Program-made: the position numbers and the translations under genes
Shown: one piece after another, positions 33,586-44,990 of the stretch
Layout: every line of letters starts with the position of its first letter
How positions within the stretch are numbered: position 1 is the stretch's first letter
The notes under the pieces: model-generated
Seen by the model: only the letters and a program-made list of their open reading frames with translations
The model's database searches: none
What the model was told of the DNA's origin: nothing
Assembly (NCBI GenBank): GCA_001972305.1
Contig: BDDD01005034.1
Span: 41,591 to 105,590 of the forward strand
DNA from: Cephalotus follicularis
Lineage: Eukaryota; Streptophyta; Magnoliopsida; Oxalidales; Cephalotaceae
Direction of reading: 5' to 3'
DNA: 64,000 bases

Positions 33586-34531
33586 TACACTACTGTACTG
33601 TTTATTGTACTGTTTACCATTTTGATTCACTGCTCGCTTTGTTTGTGTTTGTCCTTGAGGCACTGGTTGCATGGCGGAGGGTGCCACCACCGACTAGTGG
33701 TAGGGTTGACCTAGGGGCCAGGAGCTGGCTGGGTGACTCAGTGTACTATACTGTTGCCTCGCTCGGTTGCCTAGAGTAAAGACCAGAGTGGGAGTGTAGC
33801 GTGGGGCCAGAAGTTGGCGGCGTTACATATACTGCCTGACTGTTGTGGTCCTTTACGGACATACTGTACTGCCTGTTGGTCCTTTTCGGACATTACTGTG
33901 ATTGTGGACGTGATCCTGGCTGGATCACTACTGTATTGTTCTTGCATACATATATTTTCTTATATATGTACCCATTGTTATTTTACAGTACTACTAAAAT
34001 ATATATATTTCTCGTACATATATAAACTGGTATTTCTTGCACTACATCATTTATGCATACATTACATGACATGCATCTAATGTTGATCCCGAGCTTCTTT
34101 TATGACTTAGCCGAGTGAGGACAAAGACTAACCCCCTACTTTATAGATTGATGCAGTGGACCGGTGCTGGACTGGCAGGGACAAAGAAAAAGTTGTTCGC
34201 ATGTTTTGTTCTTGGATTTACTTTCTCTTGTTTTGTAATAAACCGAGCTTGTTTAAGGACCAATGTATTGTACTTATGGTTTTGTTTACTGATGGGATTT
34301 GGTATTGTACTGTGATCACGCTCCGTTTGGAGGGCTTTTAACAATGATAGACTTGTATTGGGTAACGTGTAGTATGGGATGCACGTTACATGTTTTCAGC
34401 TTATGAACCTTATGCTTCCGCAACTGATGACTGTTTATAAGTTTAAATTTTATGAGATTTGCATGAGCTGAATTTGTATGTTAATTGCCTTTACCACTTA
34501 ATTATTGTCTTACCGAAATGGGGGCGTGACA
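33586..34531 (+). repeat. 5' LTR of gypsy C, last 946 bp only
   Basis: It aligns with 38816-39762 and with the end of the solo LTR. It ends GGGGGCGTGACA and is followed by the primer-binding site. The first 1.7 kb of the LTR, including the CAGTCGACTG words, is absent. Confidence 0.9.
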
Positions 34532-34535
34532 AGAG

Positions 34536-34547
34536 TGGTATCAGAGC
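34536..34547 (+). promoter_or_regulatory. Primer-binding site of gypsy C
   Basis: TGGTATCAGAGC, the exact complement of the initiator tRNA-Met end, lies four bases after the LTR. Confidence 0.92.
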
Positions 34548-34643
34548 GTATTCCATATATGCTTGGCTAGGATACTTTCCTTGGAAATTAATGAATTCTT
34601 TTCCTAAAGTCATGACTAACCGTCAACCTTCTTATAGGAACCA

Positions 34644-35443
34644 ATGGACCGAAGGAGGAGACATGTTAGGGCTAGAGCTGTTGGAGCTAATGCCCCTGAG
34701 GAAGCAAACATTCTGCAAGGGATGAATATTCTCCAAGATGACAGAGAACCGATGGCCCTGATTGCGGACTATTTTCAGCAACAGATGGCCTTTAATAGGG
34801 CTAATGCGGAGGAGATGCGCTAGTACTATGCGCAAGCTCGACCGCAACATAGGGCTCCTGACCATTGCCCGGGGGAGGTTGGTAACCAGTTTGGGAGAGA
34901 TATTGTAAAGTTCATGAGGCTGAATCCACCCAGTTTCCGGGGGGAACTTGATGCTACTGTTTTTGAGAGATGGCTGCAGGACTTGGAGAAAATCTTTGAA
35001 GTGAAGGACTGTACTGACACTCAAAAGCTGAAATTTGCAGTCTACCGCCTATGGGGTGAGGCCACTCATTGGTGGGAATTGGTCAAGGCAAAATGGGAAT
35101 CACAGAGACTGGACAGCACTTGGGACAGATTCCAGATGGAGTTCTTGGAGACTTATGTTCTGCGTATTGAGCAAGAGCGACGAGAGACGGAGCTCTTGGA
35201 GTCGCGATAGGGAGAGATGACTGTGGCTGAGTATCAAGCAAGATTCATGGAGCTGGCCAGACATTCACCTTACCTGGTAGCTGATGAAGAGAAGAAGATT
35301 CGGAGATTCCTGAGAGGTCTGCGACCGGATCTTCGTTCGAGAATTGGAGCTATGGAACTGGGGACTTTTGTGGAGGTTGCTTAGAAAGCAAGACTGTTAG
35401 AGACAATATCCAGCGAAGACCTGGCTGAGAGAGCTCGCGCACA
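34644..35443 (+). pseudogene. Gag N-terminal part, gypsy C
   Basis: The start MDRRRRHVRARAVGANAP is followed by the gag domain: RLNPPSFRGELDATVFERW, YRLWGEATHWWELVKAKWES and FMELARHSPYLVADEEKK. TAG codons occur near 34821, 35208 and 35382. The zinc knuckles are missing because the sequence jumps at about 35444 into the end of RNase H. Confidence 0.88.
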
Positions 35444-35760
35444 GTAGGTGGGTAGAATTCTTCAATGATTATGATTGCAGTGTTCAGTACCACCCAGAGA
35501 AAGCGAATGTAGTCGCTGATGCTTTGAGCCACTAGGCTACGGTTGCCAGTGCGATGGTGTCGCAATGGAAGATGTTAGAAGACTTCCAAGAGTGGTCTCC
35601 GTTCAATCAGTCACCGGGGATCTTTGTGGCTGACATGCGAGTACAGCCTGTGTTACTGGATCACATCAGGGATGTACAACCACATGATTCGGAATTGCAA
35701 CGAATTCGGGAGAACTTGGACTCAGAATCCGATTTTTAGGTACATGCTGATGGTATTCTG
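35444..35760 (+). pseudogene. RNase H C-terminus and linker, gypsy C
   Basis: [20 protein letters not shown] and NVVADALSH begin immediately after truncated gag. This marks a deletion of roughly 2 kb compared with element B. The linker to integrase continues with ATVASAMVSQWKMLEDF and has stops. Confidence 0.85.
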
Positions 35761-36620
35761 AGATATTGGGGACGTGTGTGTCTTCCGGATGAACTAGGTT
35801 GAAGAATGAGTTACTTCGCGGGGCTCATAAATCTCTTTACAACCTTCATCCTGGTAGCACGAAAATGTATCAAGATATGAAGAAGACTTACTGGTGGCCT
35901 GGCATGAAACGAGAGAGCGCTGAGTATGTGGCAAGGTGTTTGACTTGCCAGACAGTTAAGGCCAAGCACCAGAGACCGGCAGGTTTGCTACAACCTTTAC
36001 CAATTCCATAGTGGAAATGGGAACATGTTACGATGGATTTTGTTTCGTGTTTACCTCTGACTCGGAACCGTCACAACGCCGTGTGGGTTATCGTGGATAG
36101 ACTCACCAAATCAGCGCACTTTCTGCCTACACACGTTACCGATTCTGCGAGCAAGCTAGCTCGTTTGTATGTGAAGGAGATAGTGAGGCTACACGGCGTT
36201 CCAGTCAGCATCGTATGTGATAGAGATGCCATCTTCACTTCCAACTTCTGGAAGAGGTTTCAGACAGCTTTTGGGACGAAGCTAAACTTGAGTACTGCCT
36301 TCCACCCTCAGACCGATGGGCAGTCTGAGTGTACCATCCAGACATTGGAGGATATGCTATGGGCCTGCATTATTGATTTTGTTGGTACCTGGGAGGATCA
36401 CATTCCTTTGATAGAGTTCTCTTATAATAAAAGCTATCATTCCAGTATCGGCATGGCACCGTTTGAAGCACTATTTGGGAGGAAATGCAGATCTCCTGTA
36501 TGTTGGGATGAGGTTGGGGAGCGTCCTTTACTAGGGACTGAGTTAGTGGAGGAAACTTCGGAAAAGATCAAGACGATCAAAAAGAAGCTGCTTGCTGCTC
36601 AGAGTCGGCAGAAGAGCTAG
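35761..36620 (+). pseudogene. Integrase zinc finger and core, gypsy C
   Basis: After a one-base frame change near 35798 the HHCC finger is intact (HKSLYNLHPGSTKMY, YVARCLTCQTVKAKH). After a TAG near 36009 the core follows uninterrupted for 195 codons: [41 protein letters not shown]. All three catalytic acidic residues are present. This is the best preserved integrase core among the gypsy elements here. Confidence 0.9.
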
Positions 36621-37073
36621 GCGGACAGTGTCAAGAGGAGGCCTTTGACCTTCAGTGTGGGAGATCACATGTTCTTAAAGGTCTCACCATGGAAGGGCGT
36701 GCAAAGGTTTGGGAGAAAGGGCAAATTAGCTCTTCGCTACATTGGTCCTTTCGAGATTTTGGAGAGAGTTGGGGAGGTAGCCTATCAGCTTGCCTTACCT
36801 CCTGCACTGTCAAACGTGCACGATGTCTTTCATATATCTATGCTAAGGAGATATATCCCGGACCCGTCACATGTCCTGAATTATGATGCTGTTCAGGTAG
36901 GAGATGACCTATCCTGTGAGGAGTTGCCTGTACGGAATCTAGATTGGAAGACGCAGATTTTGAGGAACCGAGCCATCTCCATGGTCAAGGTTCAATGGCA
37001 GTTCCACCGACCGGATGAAGCAACTTGGGATCGTGAGGAGGATATCCGAGAACGCTACCCGCACTTGATCTAG
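36621..37073 (+). pseudogene. Integrase C-terminus with chromodomain-like tail, gypsy C
   Basis: It is open for 142 codons after a single TAG: FSVGDHMFLKVSPWKGVQRF, NVHDVFHISMLRRYIPDPSH and the tail CEELPVRNLDWKTQILRNRA, DEATWDREEDIRERYPHL. The stop at 37071-37073 is followed by the FEDEI-type region and then the polypurine tract. Confidence 0.88.
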
Positions 37074-37105
37074 TCTCGTTTTGAATTTCGAGGACGAAAT
37101 TCCTT

Positions 37106-37119
37106 GAAGGAGGGGTGGA
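37106..37119 (+). promoter_or_regulatory. Polypurine tract of gypsy C
   Basis: GAAGGAGGGGTGGA directly precedes the LTR start TGTAATGCCC. Confidence 0.88.
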
Positions 37120-39762
37120 TGTAATGCCCGGAAATTTCATGTATTGTAATTGCACAATGTAAATGTACTTTATTTGTGGAATTAATAAAAAGATGGATTT
37201 TCCGAATTTGATGATGTTTTTCCAAACTCTGATGATATTGATTTTAAATCAATTAAGTACTTAGAAGTGTGAATGCTTAGTAAGTACACCTTACTTAGTA
37301 AGTACACTATGAGCAGTCGATTGGTACGGTAGACCAACCGATTGGTTGACTGCGTATGGGAGCAGTCGACTGGTGGGATGAACCAGTCGACTGGCCGACT
37401 GTCGAGCCACATGGCAACGAACTGCCAGGCGAGCAGCCGGCTGTTGGGTGTGGACAGCCAACTGGTTTGTGCTCTATTTTATTTCATGTGACGAGATCAC
37501 ATACAGCCACTGACAAGAGCATCTTGCAGGTGCCATCTCATGATGGATAAAACGTGTATACCATGCACACTACTGCTGGAACCTGCAAAGACTGATAGAA
37601 AAGGGTGGGAGTGACATGTGTGGAAGCATGCAAGTTATGGAGGAGAAATAATGGCATTTAGTGCCATACAACTGGTTAGGAGAAGAGATGGCACAAAAAC
37701 ACTCTCCCTTACCATCCCCCTCTCACCCAGTACATGCAGGAGAAGAAAACACAGTGAAATTGAAGGGAGAAAGGAGGGACAGAGTTTGAGTTTGTTTTCT
37801 TGTCCAACTTTGGAACCAAGGAGGGAAGCTTGGAGGAGACAAATTCGAGCTACTGGACTGGAGTTGGAGCTTCTGGGGAGCTCAAAACATCGATGTTGGA
37901 ACACAAAGAGGTGGACTTAAAGATTCCTAACTTGGAATCAAAAGGTAAGGGAAGTTATGATTAAATTTTGAGTTCAATATTACTGCATGTTATGCAATTG
38001 GTTGTCTGCTAATATAAGCCACGATGCTCAGCTGATATGTCCATGATTACTGCTGGTTCTATGCATGCCATGTTACTGTTGAGAATCTTTGAGCCTATGT
38101 ACATGCATGTTGAGTTTATCTAGGTATTGGATTGTTGGATAAGATGCATGCTACTATAGTGCTCTATGTGACTGTGGAAGACTGAATTATGATTTTCTCC
38201 CTTGAGAATACATTTTGGATGCTTACAATGATCTGCTTAAGTGGTATATTTCGGATTGTATGCAACTGTTTCCCAGAACAGTCGACTGTCGAAGGAAGAC
38301 AGTCGACTACTCAACCTAAACAGTCGACTGTTTAAGGATAACAGTCGACTGCCTGATGAAATAGTAGACTAGTAAAAGGAACCAGTCGACTACTCATGTA
38401 CTAAGTTCTCAGAACAGCCGACTGGTGGAGAATCCAGCCGACTACCAAGCTACTGTTTGGTCCCTTCTTGCTTAAAACGAAGCGCGACAATCCCGACTTC
38501 GCTTAGGATGCGTTAGAGCATTTGTATGCATTGCATATACACTGTTTACTGCCGGTTTGGTTACTGTTTGTAAATCGTTTATGATTTATAAAGTTGTGTT
38601 GTTTAGAAATGCATATGTGAACTCGGAATGTGCTATCTTAAGTATGAAAATATGTATTGGTTAAATAACGTATTTTCGAAGGAACCGGTAAACGATTTAC
38701 ACAACTGGAACTATTTAAAAAGTATTTTCTACTACCGAACATATATATTTCTGATGTTTTATGATCTTCGAAACATTTTGAAATGAACTGCCTGTTGTCG
38801 ATCTAAACGATCACTACTGTACTGTTTACTGCACTGTTTACCGTTTTGATTCACTGCTCGCTTTGTGAAATTACTGTGTTTTTGCTTGAGCCACTGGTTG
38901 CATGGCGGAGGCTGCCAGCGCCGGTTAGTGGTAGGGTTGACCTAGGGGCCAGGAGCTGGCTGGGTGACTCACTGTACTGTACTGTTGCCTCGCTCGATTG
39001 CCTGGAGTAGGGTCCGGAGTGGGAGTGTAGCGGGGGGCCAGGATTTGGCGGCGTTACATATACTGCCTGACTATTTTGGTCCTTTATGGACATACTGTAC
39101 TGCCTGTTGGTCCTTTTCGGACATTACTGTGATTGTGGACGTGATCCTGGCCGGATCACTACTGTACTGTTCTTGCATACATATATTTTCTTATATATGT
39201 ACCCACTGTTATTTTACTGTACTGCTAAAATATATATATTTCTCGTACATATATAAACTGGTATTTCCTGCACTACATCATTTATGCATACATTACATGA
39301 CATGCATCTAATGTTGACCCCGAGCTACTTTTATGACTTAGCCGAATGAGGAAAAAGGCTAACCCCCTACTTTACAGATTGATGCAGTGGACCGATGTTG
39401 GACTTGCAGGGACAAAGAACAAGTTGTTATGATGTTTTGTTCTTGGATTTACTTTCTCATGTTTTGTAATAAACCGAGCTTGTATAAGGACCAATGTATT
39501 GTACTTATGGTTTTGTTTACTAATGGGATTTGGTATTGTACTGTGATCACGCTCCGTTTGGAGGGCTTTTAACAATGACAGACTTGTATTGGGCAGCGTG
39601 CAGCATGGGATGCACGTTACATGTTTTCAGCTTATGAACCTTATGCTTCCGCAACTGATGTCTGTTTATAAGTTTAAATTTTATGAGATTTGCATGAGCT
39701 GAATTTGTATGCTAATTGCCTTTACCGCTTAATTATTGTCTTACCGAAACGGGGGCGTGACA
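37120..39762 (+). repeat. 3' LTR of gypsy C
   Basis: It runs from TGTAATGCCCGG to GGCGTGACA, 2643 bp, and is homologous to the solo LTR at 28307-30942. Two clusters of CAGTCGACTG words lie at 37315-37465 and 38275-38440, at the same relative positions as in the solo copy. Confidence 0.92.
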
Positions 39763-41537
39763 ACGTCTACCTCTCTCAACAAGCTGTCCTAAGTGATCTC
39801 AAGAACACTGCTGCCCCGCTCCCTCTGCACACAAAACTGAGAGGGGATTAGTCCAACTAACTAGTGAGTAAGATCAAAGACTATCCTGGGCGACCCACTT
39901 CCACCGGGGTGTCAAGAGTCAAGGTGATCGTGCCCTGCCTCAACTGGGCCGAGGATAACCCATTTCACTTGCTCAACAAAACAAGGTAGAGGTGAAACTC
40001 TACAAGGATATCGATAACAAAGAAAAGTCCGAGGAGACGTCAGAGCTACCAACTCGATGACTGACCTCAAGGAAAGAAGGTAAACAACAGTTTATATATG
40101 TAAGAACATGCCACGGATCCAAGGATCAACAAAAGATCAACCCTAAGGATCAATAATTCTGAAGGGGACTACTGAGACTGTATCAATCACGAGCACATTC
40201 CACAGACTCATATGCACAATCGACTCACACACTTCCATAGCTGGAACCACCTCGGCAACATAGATAACAAACTCCGTTGACGTTCTATCAATGAGGTCAT
40301 GGCCTACAGGATTGAACACATCCCTCATATACTCAATATAGATACCCACTTCTAGAGCACTGCATGAACATGGGTAGAAGGGCTACGTAAGCACTCCTCC
40401 CCGGCAAATCATACGTTGGCGCACCTCACTACATGAACCTCGAACGAGGGGCTACGCAAGCCCACCCCCGTCGGAAATAACGAGCTCAGTACTACACTAG
40501 GTGAACCTCGATCGAGAAGCTATCTCATTGGCAATCACATAGCGCTAATATCGTACAAGGGGCCCACGAATCACCGCTCAGCTCCACCCTTGACGAGAAA
40601 CATAGAGGAGAACCTTGGCTCAGAGGTAAGTGTATCACCACTTAGACCATCTCGTGCCGGCAACTCATACGTAGCCAAGTAACCAGCACCCAGTAACCAG
40701 TATCCAAGGACAACAACACATGATATCAAATAAAGCATGAATACTCAACACGAAAGGGTAAACAACAAGTTCAACCCAAGAAAAGCAATATTCACATGCA
40801 ATATCAACAAAATGACAGGAGAAGAAATCCTAGTCAAAGGTAATATCATGGTAGGGTATAAAATCAACAAACTCTTTGCTATCAATTGATAGAATGGAGA
40901 ACATCCCACTCACTAGCATCAACAGCTTCCTCAGCTAGCTCCCTTGTTACGCGAGCTCCGTGCCTAGATCTTCCTCTGCAAGACCAACACACAACAATGC
41001 TTAGCTACCATGAATAACATCTTTGAAGCGATGCAAGAACCACAAACAACCATGAAAACCAAGGCGAAGCTCTTCCTCGGCCTCAAAAGTGGTGCCTGCA
41101 CCAACCATGCGACGCACCTAAACATACTGAGGAGGACACTCACCTGCTAGACGTGTAGACGGGTGAAAGAAAGTTCCAACCTCAAACAGTGCTCAAAGGA
41201 TCAGAAGAAAGATAAAGAAGAAGATGAAAGATGAAAGATGAAGCTCACTCTCCCAAAACAGTTCTTCCTGTTGTGATAGATGGACATGATATCTGCCAAA
41301 GTCAACCATTAAGCTTCCTAAGCAAGCTTTGCACATATCCAAACACCAACTAAACCTCTCTTATAACTTAACCACACATGCACAAACCATAGGCAACAAT
41401 TGTGCCTCCATCAAGCCCAAACCAAACCTCTACTTAACCAAAAAGAGAAACCCAAACCAACCCAACCAAAGAGAAAAGGAAAAAAATTCCCCCAGGCCCA
41501 AACATCAATTTATCCAAAATTAATGCGGGTCGTTACA
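39763..41537 (-). repeat. 3' LTR of gypsy D, first 1775 bp only
   Basis: It aligns with 47825-49604 throughout. It starts on the minus strand at 41537 with TGTAACGACCCGC and stops at the insertion edge of gypsy C. Confidence 0.92.
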
Positions 41538-41550
41538 TCCTCTCCCCCTT
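41538..41550 (-). promoter_or_regulatory. Polypurine tract of gypsy D
   Basis: AAGGGGGAGAGGA on the minus strand directly precedes the LTR start. Confidence 0.88.
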
Positions 41551-41565
41551 AAGGAGATTTTGTCC

Positions 41566-42300
41566 TCAAAATTCCGGCTCTGGTCCAGGGAACCAGTCCG
41601 GGTAACATTCCCTCATCTGGTCCTCATGTTCCCAGATAGCATCTTCCGCTGCATGGTTTCTCCACAAGATCTTCACCGAGGGAATGGTCTTATTCCTCAA
41701 AACCTGTTCTCTTCGGTCTAAGATCTGCTTTGGGGCTTTCTCATAAGCCAACACTGGTAGAACCTCTTCAGCCAACACCACTGGCTCAGCCAACACATGG
41801 GAAGGATCAACAACGTATTTCCTCAACACAGATACATGGAACACGTCGTGCACCTTGGCCATTCCCTCAGGCAATGCCAGACGATAAGCCACTGGTCTGA
41901 TCCTTTGCAAAACTTCAAACAGACCCATGTACCTTGGGCTAAGCTTCCCACGCTTGCCGAAACGAACAATCCCCGTCTAAGGTGACACCCTGAGGAAAAC
42001 CTTGTCACCCATAGAGAATTGCAAGTCCTTTTGGCGCTTGTCTGCATAGCTCTTTTTCCTACTCTGTGCTGCCCACATACGGTCTCAGATCGCCTTCACC
42101 TTCTCTGCTACGTCCCTGACCAACTCCAGGCATTCTCCCTCTTCGTTCCGACACAAGGGGGCGCGACAAAGTCTGCCATATAACGCCTCATAAGGAGCCA
42201 TACCAATGCTCGCCTGGTAGCTGTTATTGTAGGCGAACTCGATCAAAGTCCAATGGTCATCCCAACTTCAATAGAAATCCATGACACAGGCTCTCAACAT
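41566..42300 (-). pseudogene. Integrase C-terminus with chromodomain-like tail, gypsy D
   Basis: The frame 41928-41566 reads LFEVLQRIRPVAYRLALPEG, VHDVFHVSVLRKYVVDPSHV and the tail AYEKAPKQILDRREQVLRNK, AEDAIWEHEDQMRECYPDWF. Upstream, up to 42300, the blocks before the GPY/F-type region are split by stops and frame changes. The tail is longer than in A, B and C, ending in PGPEPEF. Confidence 0.85.
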
Positions 42301-42968
42301 GTCCTCAAGGATCTGGATAGCATGCTTAGACTGCCCATCGGTCTGAGGATGGTACGCCATACTGATTCATAACTCCGTGCCAAACGTCCTCTGTATGCTC
42401 CCTAGAACCTTGATGTGAACCTCGGGTCTCTATCCGAAACAATGTTGCTGGGGATCCCATGTAACTTGATCATACCATCCATATACAACCGAGCTAACTT
42501 TTCCAAACCGTAGTCCTTCCTTATAGGTATGAAGTGAGTAGACTTGGTCAAACGATCTATTATCACCCAGATAGCATCATGCCTACTCCTTGTCCGAGGA
42601 AAACCAGTGACAAAGTCCATCGATATGTTATCCCATTTCAACACTTGAATAGGAAGTGGTTGAAGAAGACCTGAAGGTTTCTGTCGCTCTGCCTTAACCT
42701 GCTGGCATGTCAAGCACCTTGCCACAAACCTGGCAATCTCACGCTTCATGCCCCACCACCAAAAACATTGCCTTAGTTCACGATACATCTTGGTACTTCC
42801 AGGATGCATTGACCAAGGAGAACGATGAGCTTCTTCTAGGAATTCCTGCTTGATCGTATCAACATGTGGCACACATATCCTTTCCCCAAACATCAGAGTA
42901 CTGTCACCCCTGATGCGGAAGTCAATCCCAGAACCCTTTCTGACTTGCTTCAACAACTTGGCCAACAA
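42301..42968 (-). pseudogene. Integrase zinc finger and core, gypsy D
   Basis: The HHCC finger is intact (HRSPWSMHPGSTKMYREL, FVARCLTCQQVKAE). ISMDFVTGFPRTR and VSDRDPRFTSRF supply the two Asp residues. After a frame break near 42405 the block [19 protein letters not shown] has lysine (codon 42327-42325) where the catalytic glutamate belongs, so the triad is lost. Confidence 0.88.
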
Positions 42969-43420
42969 CCAGTCCTTCTCCTACAATCCCCGGATCTGCT
43001 CTTACCAAACAGATCTCACTTGCAGAGAGGCCAACACTACTCCACTGTCTCCAGTAGACAACTCTGCCCTTAAGGACCTCAACTGTTCCAACATTGGCAA
43101 GTAGACCACCCATACATGAGCCAAGGAAGCGGAGGACTTCCTGCTCATCACATTAGCAACCACGTTGGCCTTACCAGGATGATACTCGATGGTGCAGTCG
43201 TAATCCTTGATGAGCTCGATCCATCTCTTCTGGCTCATGTTCAAATGGGGTTGAGAAGACAAATACTTCAAACTCTGGTGGTCGGTATAGATCTGGCAGA
43301 CCTCACCATACAGATAGTCATGCCATATCTTCAAAGCAAACACCACCGCAGCCAACTCCAAGTCATGTGTAGGTAATTGAGCTCATGAACCTTCAACTGT
43401 CGAGAAGCATAGGCAATAAC
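42969..43420 (-). pseudogene. RNase H domain, gypsy D
   Basis: The frame 43361-43002 reads [44 protein letters not shown]-like ([11 protein letters not shown]) and [18 protein letters not shown]. The domain start ([18 protein letters not shown]) lies in the neighbouring frame, so one frameshift near 43375 splits it. Confidence 0.88.
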
Positions 43421-44566
43421 CTTGCCTTCTTGCATCAACACATAACCAAGACCATGAAAAGAAGCATCACTGGATACCACAAAACCAACCCCTGGAGAAG
43501 GAAGGGTCAACACCGGAGCTGATGTCAACTTATCCTTCAGCGTCTGGAAGCTCTTCTCACAGTCTTTTGACCAAACGAACTTCACATCCTTCCTTGTCAA
43601 CTTCGACAGAGGGGCCGCTAAATCCAAGAATCCCTCAACGAATCTTCGGTAATAGCTAACAAGTCCAAGGAAACTGTGCACTTCAGGTACACTCTTTGGT
43701 CTTTCCCAAGCCAACACAGCTTCAACATTTCTAGGGTCATCTTCAACACCCTGGCCCGATATCACATGGCCCAAAAACACAACACTGTCCAGCCAAAACT
43801 CACACTTACTGAGCTTAGCATAAAACTTATGGCTTCTCAAGGTCTGTAAAACAATCCTCAGGTGTTCCTCGTGCTCAGCCATACTCCGTGAGTATACCAT
43901 CACGTCATCTATGAACACCACCACAAAGGTGTCCAAGAAGGATTGGAACACACGATTCATCAAATCCATGAAAGCTTCTGGTGAATTTGTTAAACCAAAC
44001 GGCATAACTGAAAACTCATAAAGACCATATCGAGATCAGGAGGCTGTCTTCGGAACATCCTCTTCATTCACCTTCAACTGGTGATATCCGGACCGAAGAT
44101 CTTTCTTGGAGAACACACAAGCGTCTCATAACTGATCAAACAAGTCATCTATCCTTGGCAACAGATACTTGTTACGCACAGTGACCTTGTTGAGCTACCT
44201 GTAGTCGATACACAAACGCATAGCTCCATCCCTTTTCTTCACAAACAGGACCGAAGCACCCCATGGAGAACTACTAGGTCAAATAAATCCCTTATCCAAC
44301 AAGTCTTCCAACTATACCTTAAGCTCTTTCAACTCTACAGGTGCCATGTGGTAAGGAGCAAGGGATATAGGAGCCACACTAGGGATCAACTCAATCTCAA
44401 AGTCTATTTCCCTGTCTGGAGGAAGACCTGGTAACTCATATGGGAAGACATCGGGAAACTCACAAACCACGGGTATATCCCCTACCTCTGGCTTAGTCAT
44501 CCGAGTATCCGCCACATGAGCTAGGAATCTTTGCGCACCTTTATCCAAAGCCTTACGTGCAACCAT
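43421..44566 (-). pseudogene. Reverse transcriptase, gypsy D
   Basis: LPPDREIDFEIELIPSVAPI opens the domain (44566-44312). A stretch with stops (44310-44010) still shows the SGYHQLK block. The frame 44005-43331 has [20 protein letters not shown], the catalytic [12 protein letters not shown] at about 43924-43890 and [15 protein letters not shown]. The catalytic Asp pair is present. Confidence 0.9.
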
Positions 44567-44990
44567 AGCCGAGATAAACTTCAGAGGTACCGAGCGCTAC
44601 TCACAAACCAGCTCCAGCCCTGACTCATCGGGCAAGCAAAAGGAAACAACCTTGCGCGAACAATCAACCACTGCTCGGTGCCTTACCAACGAATCCATGC
44701 CCAGGATGGCATGAAAGTCCTCAAACTGGAAGGGAATAAGGTCGGCCAAAAACCTCTGTCCCTTGATCACAACATCGCAACCCCTATAGACTCGTTCTAC
44801 AGGATAACTCTGGCCCGTAGGAACAAATACAGTGATCTCTTCGTCTAAGGAACTTAACACTCCACATGCATGTATGCAAAATGCAAGGGCAACAAAGGAT
44901 AAAGAGGCTTCGGTGTCAAACAAAACCGTGACATCTCTGCCAAAGATAAGAGCGTTACCTATAGCCACGTCCGCGGATCCAAGAGCATCT
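44567..44990 (-). pseudogene. Aspartic protease with altered active site, gypsy D
   Basis: VTVLFDTEASLSFVALAF at about 44930-44875 corresponds to the usual LFDTGASHSF block. The catalytic triplet reads Asp-Thr-Glu instead of Asp-Thr-Gly. AILGMDSLVRHRAVVDC is the second block. The glycine is essential in retropepsins, so this protease should be inactive. Confidence 0.88.

Larger units (their letters stand above)
33586..39762 (+). mobile_element. Gypsy element C, internally deleted, 5' LTR truncated
   Basis: The order is partial 5' LTR (33586-34531), primer-binding site, N-terminal gag, a fusion point near 35444, end of RNase H, integrase, polypurine tract and complete 3' LTR (37120-39762). 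The gag C-terminus, protease and reverse transcriptase are missing. The right flank (ACGTC) lies inside the LTR of gypsy D, so C inserted into D. Confidence 0.88.
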
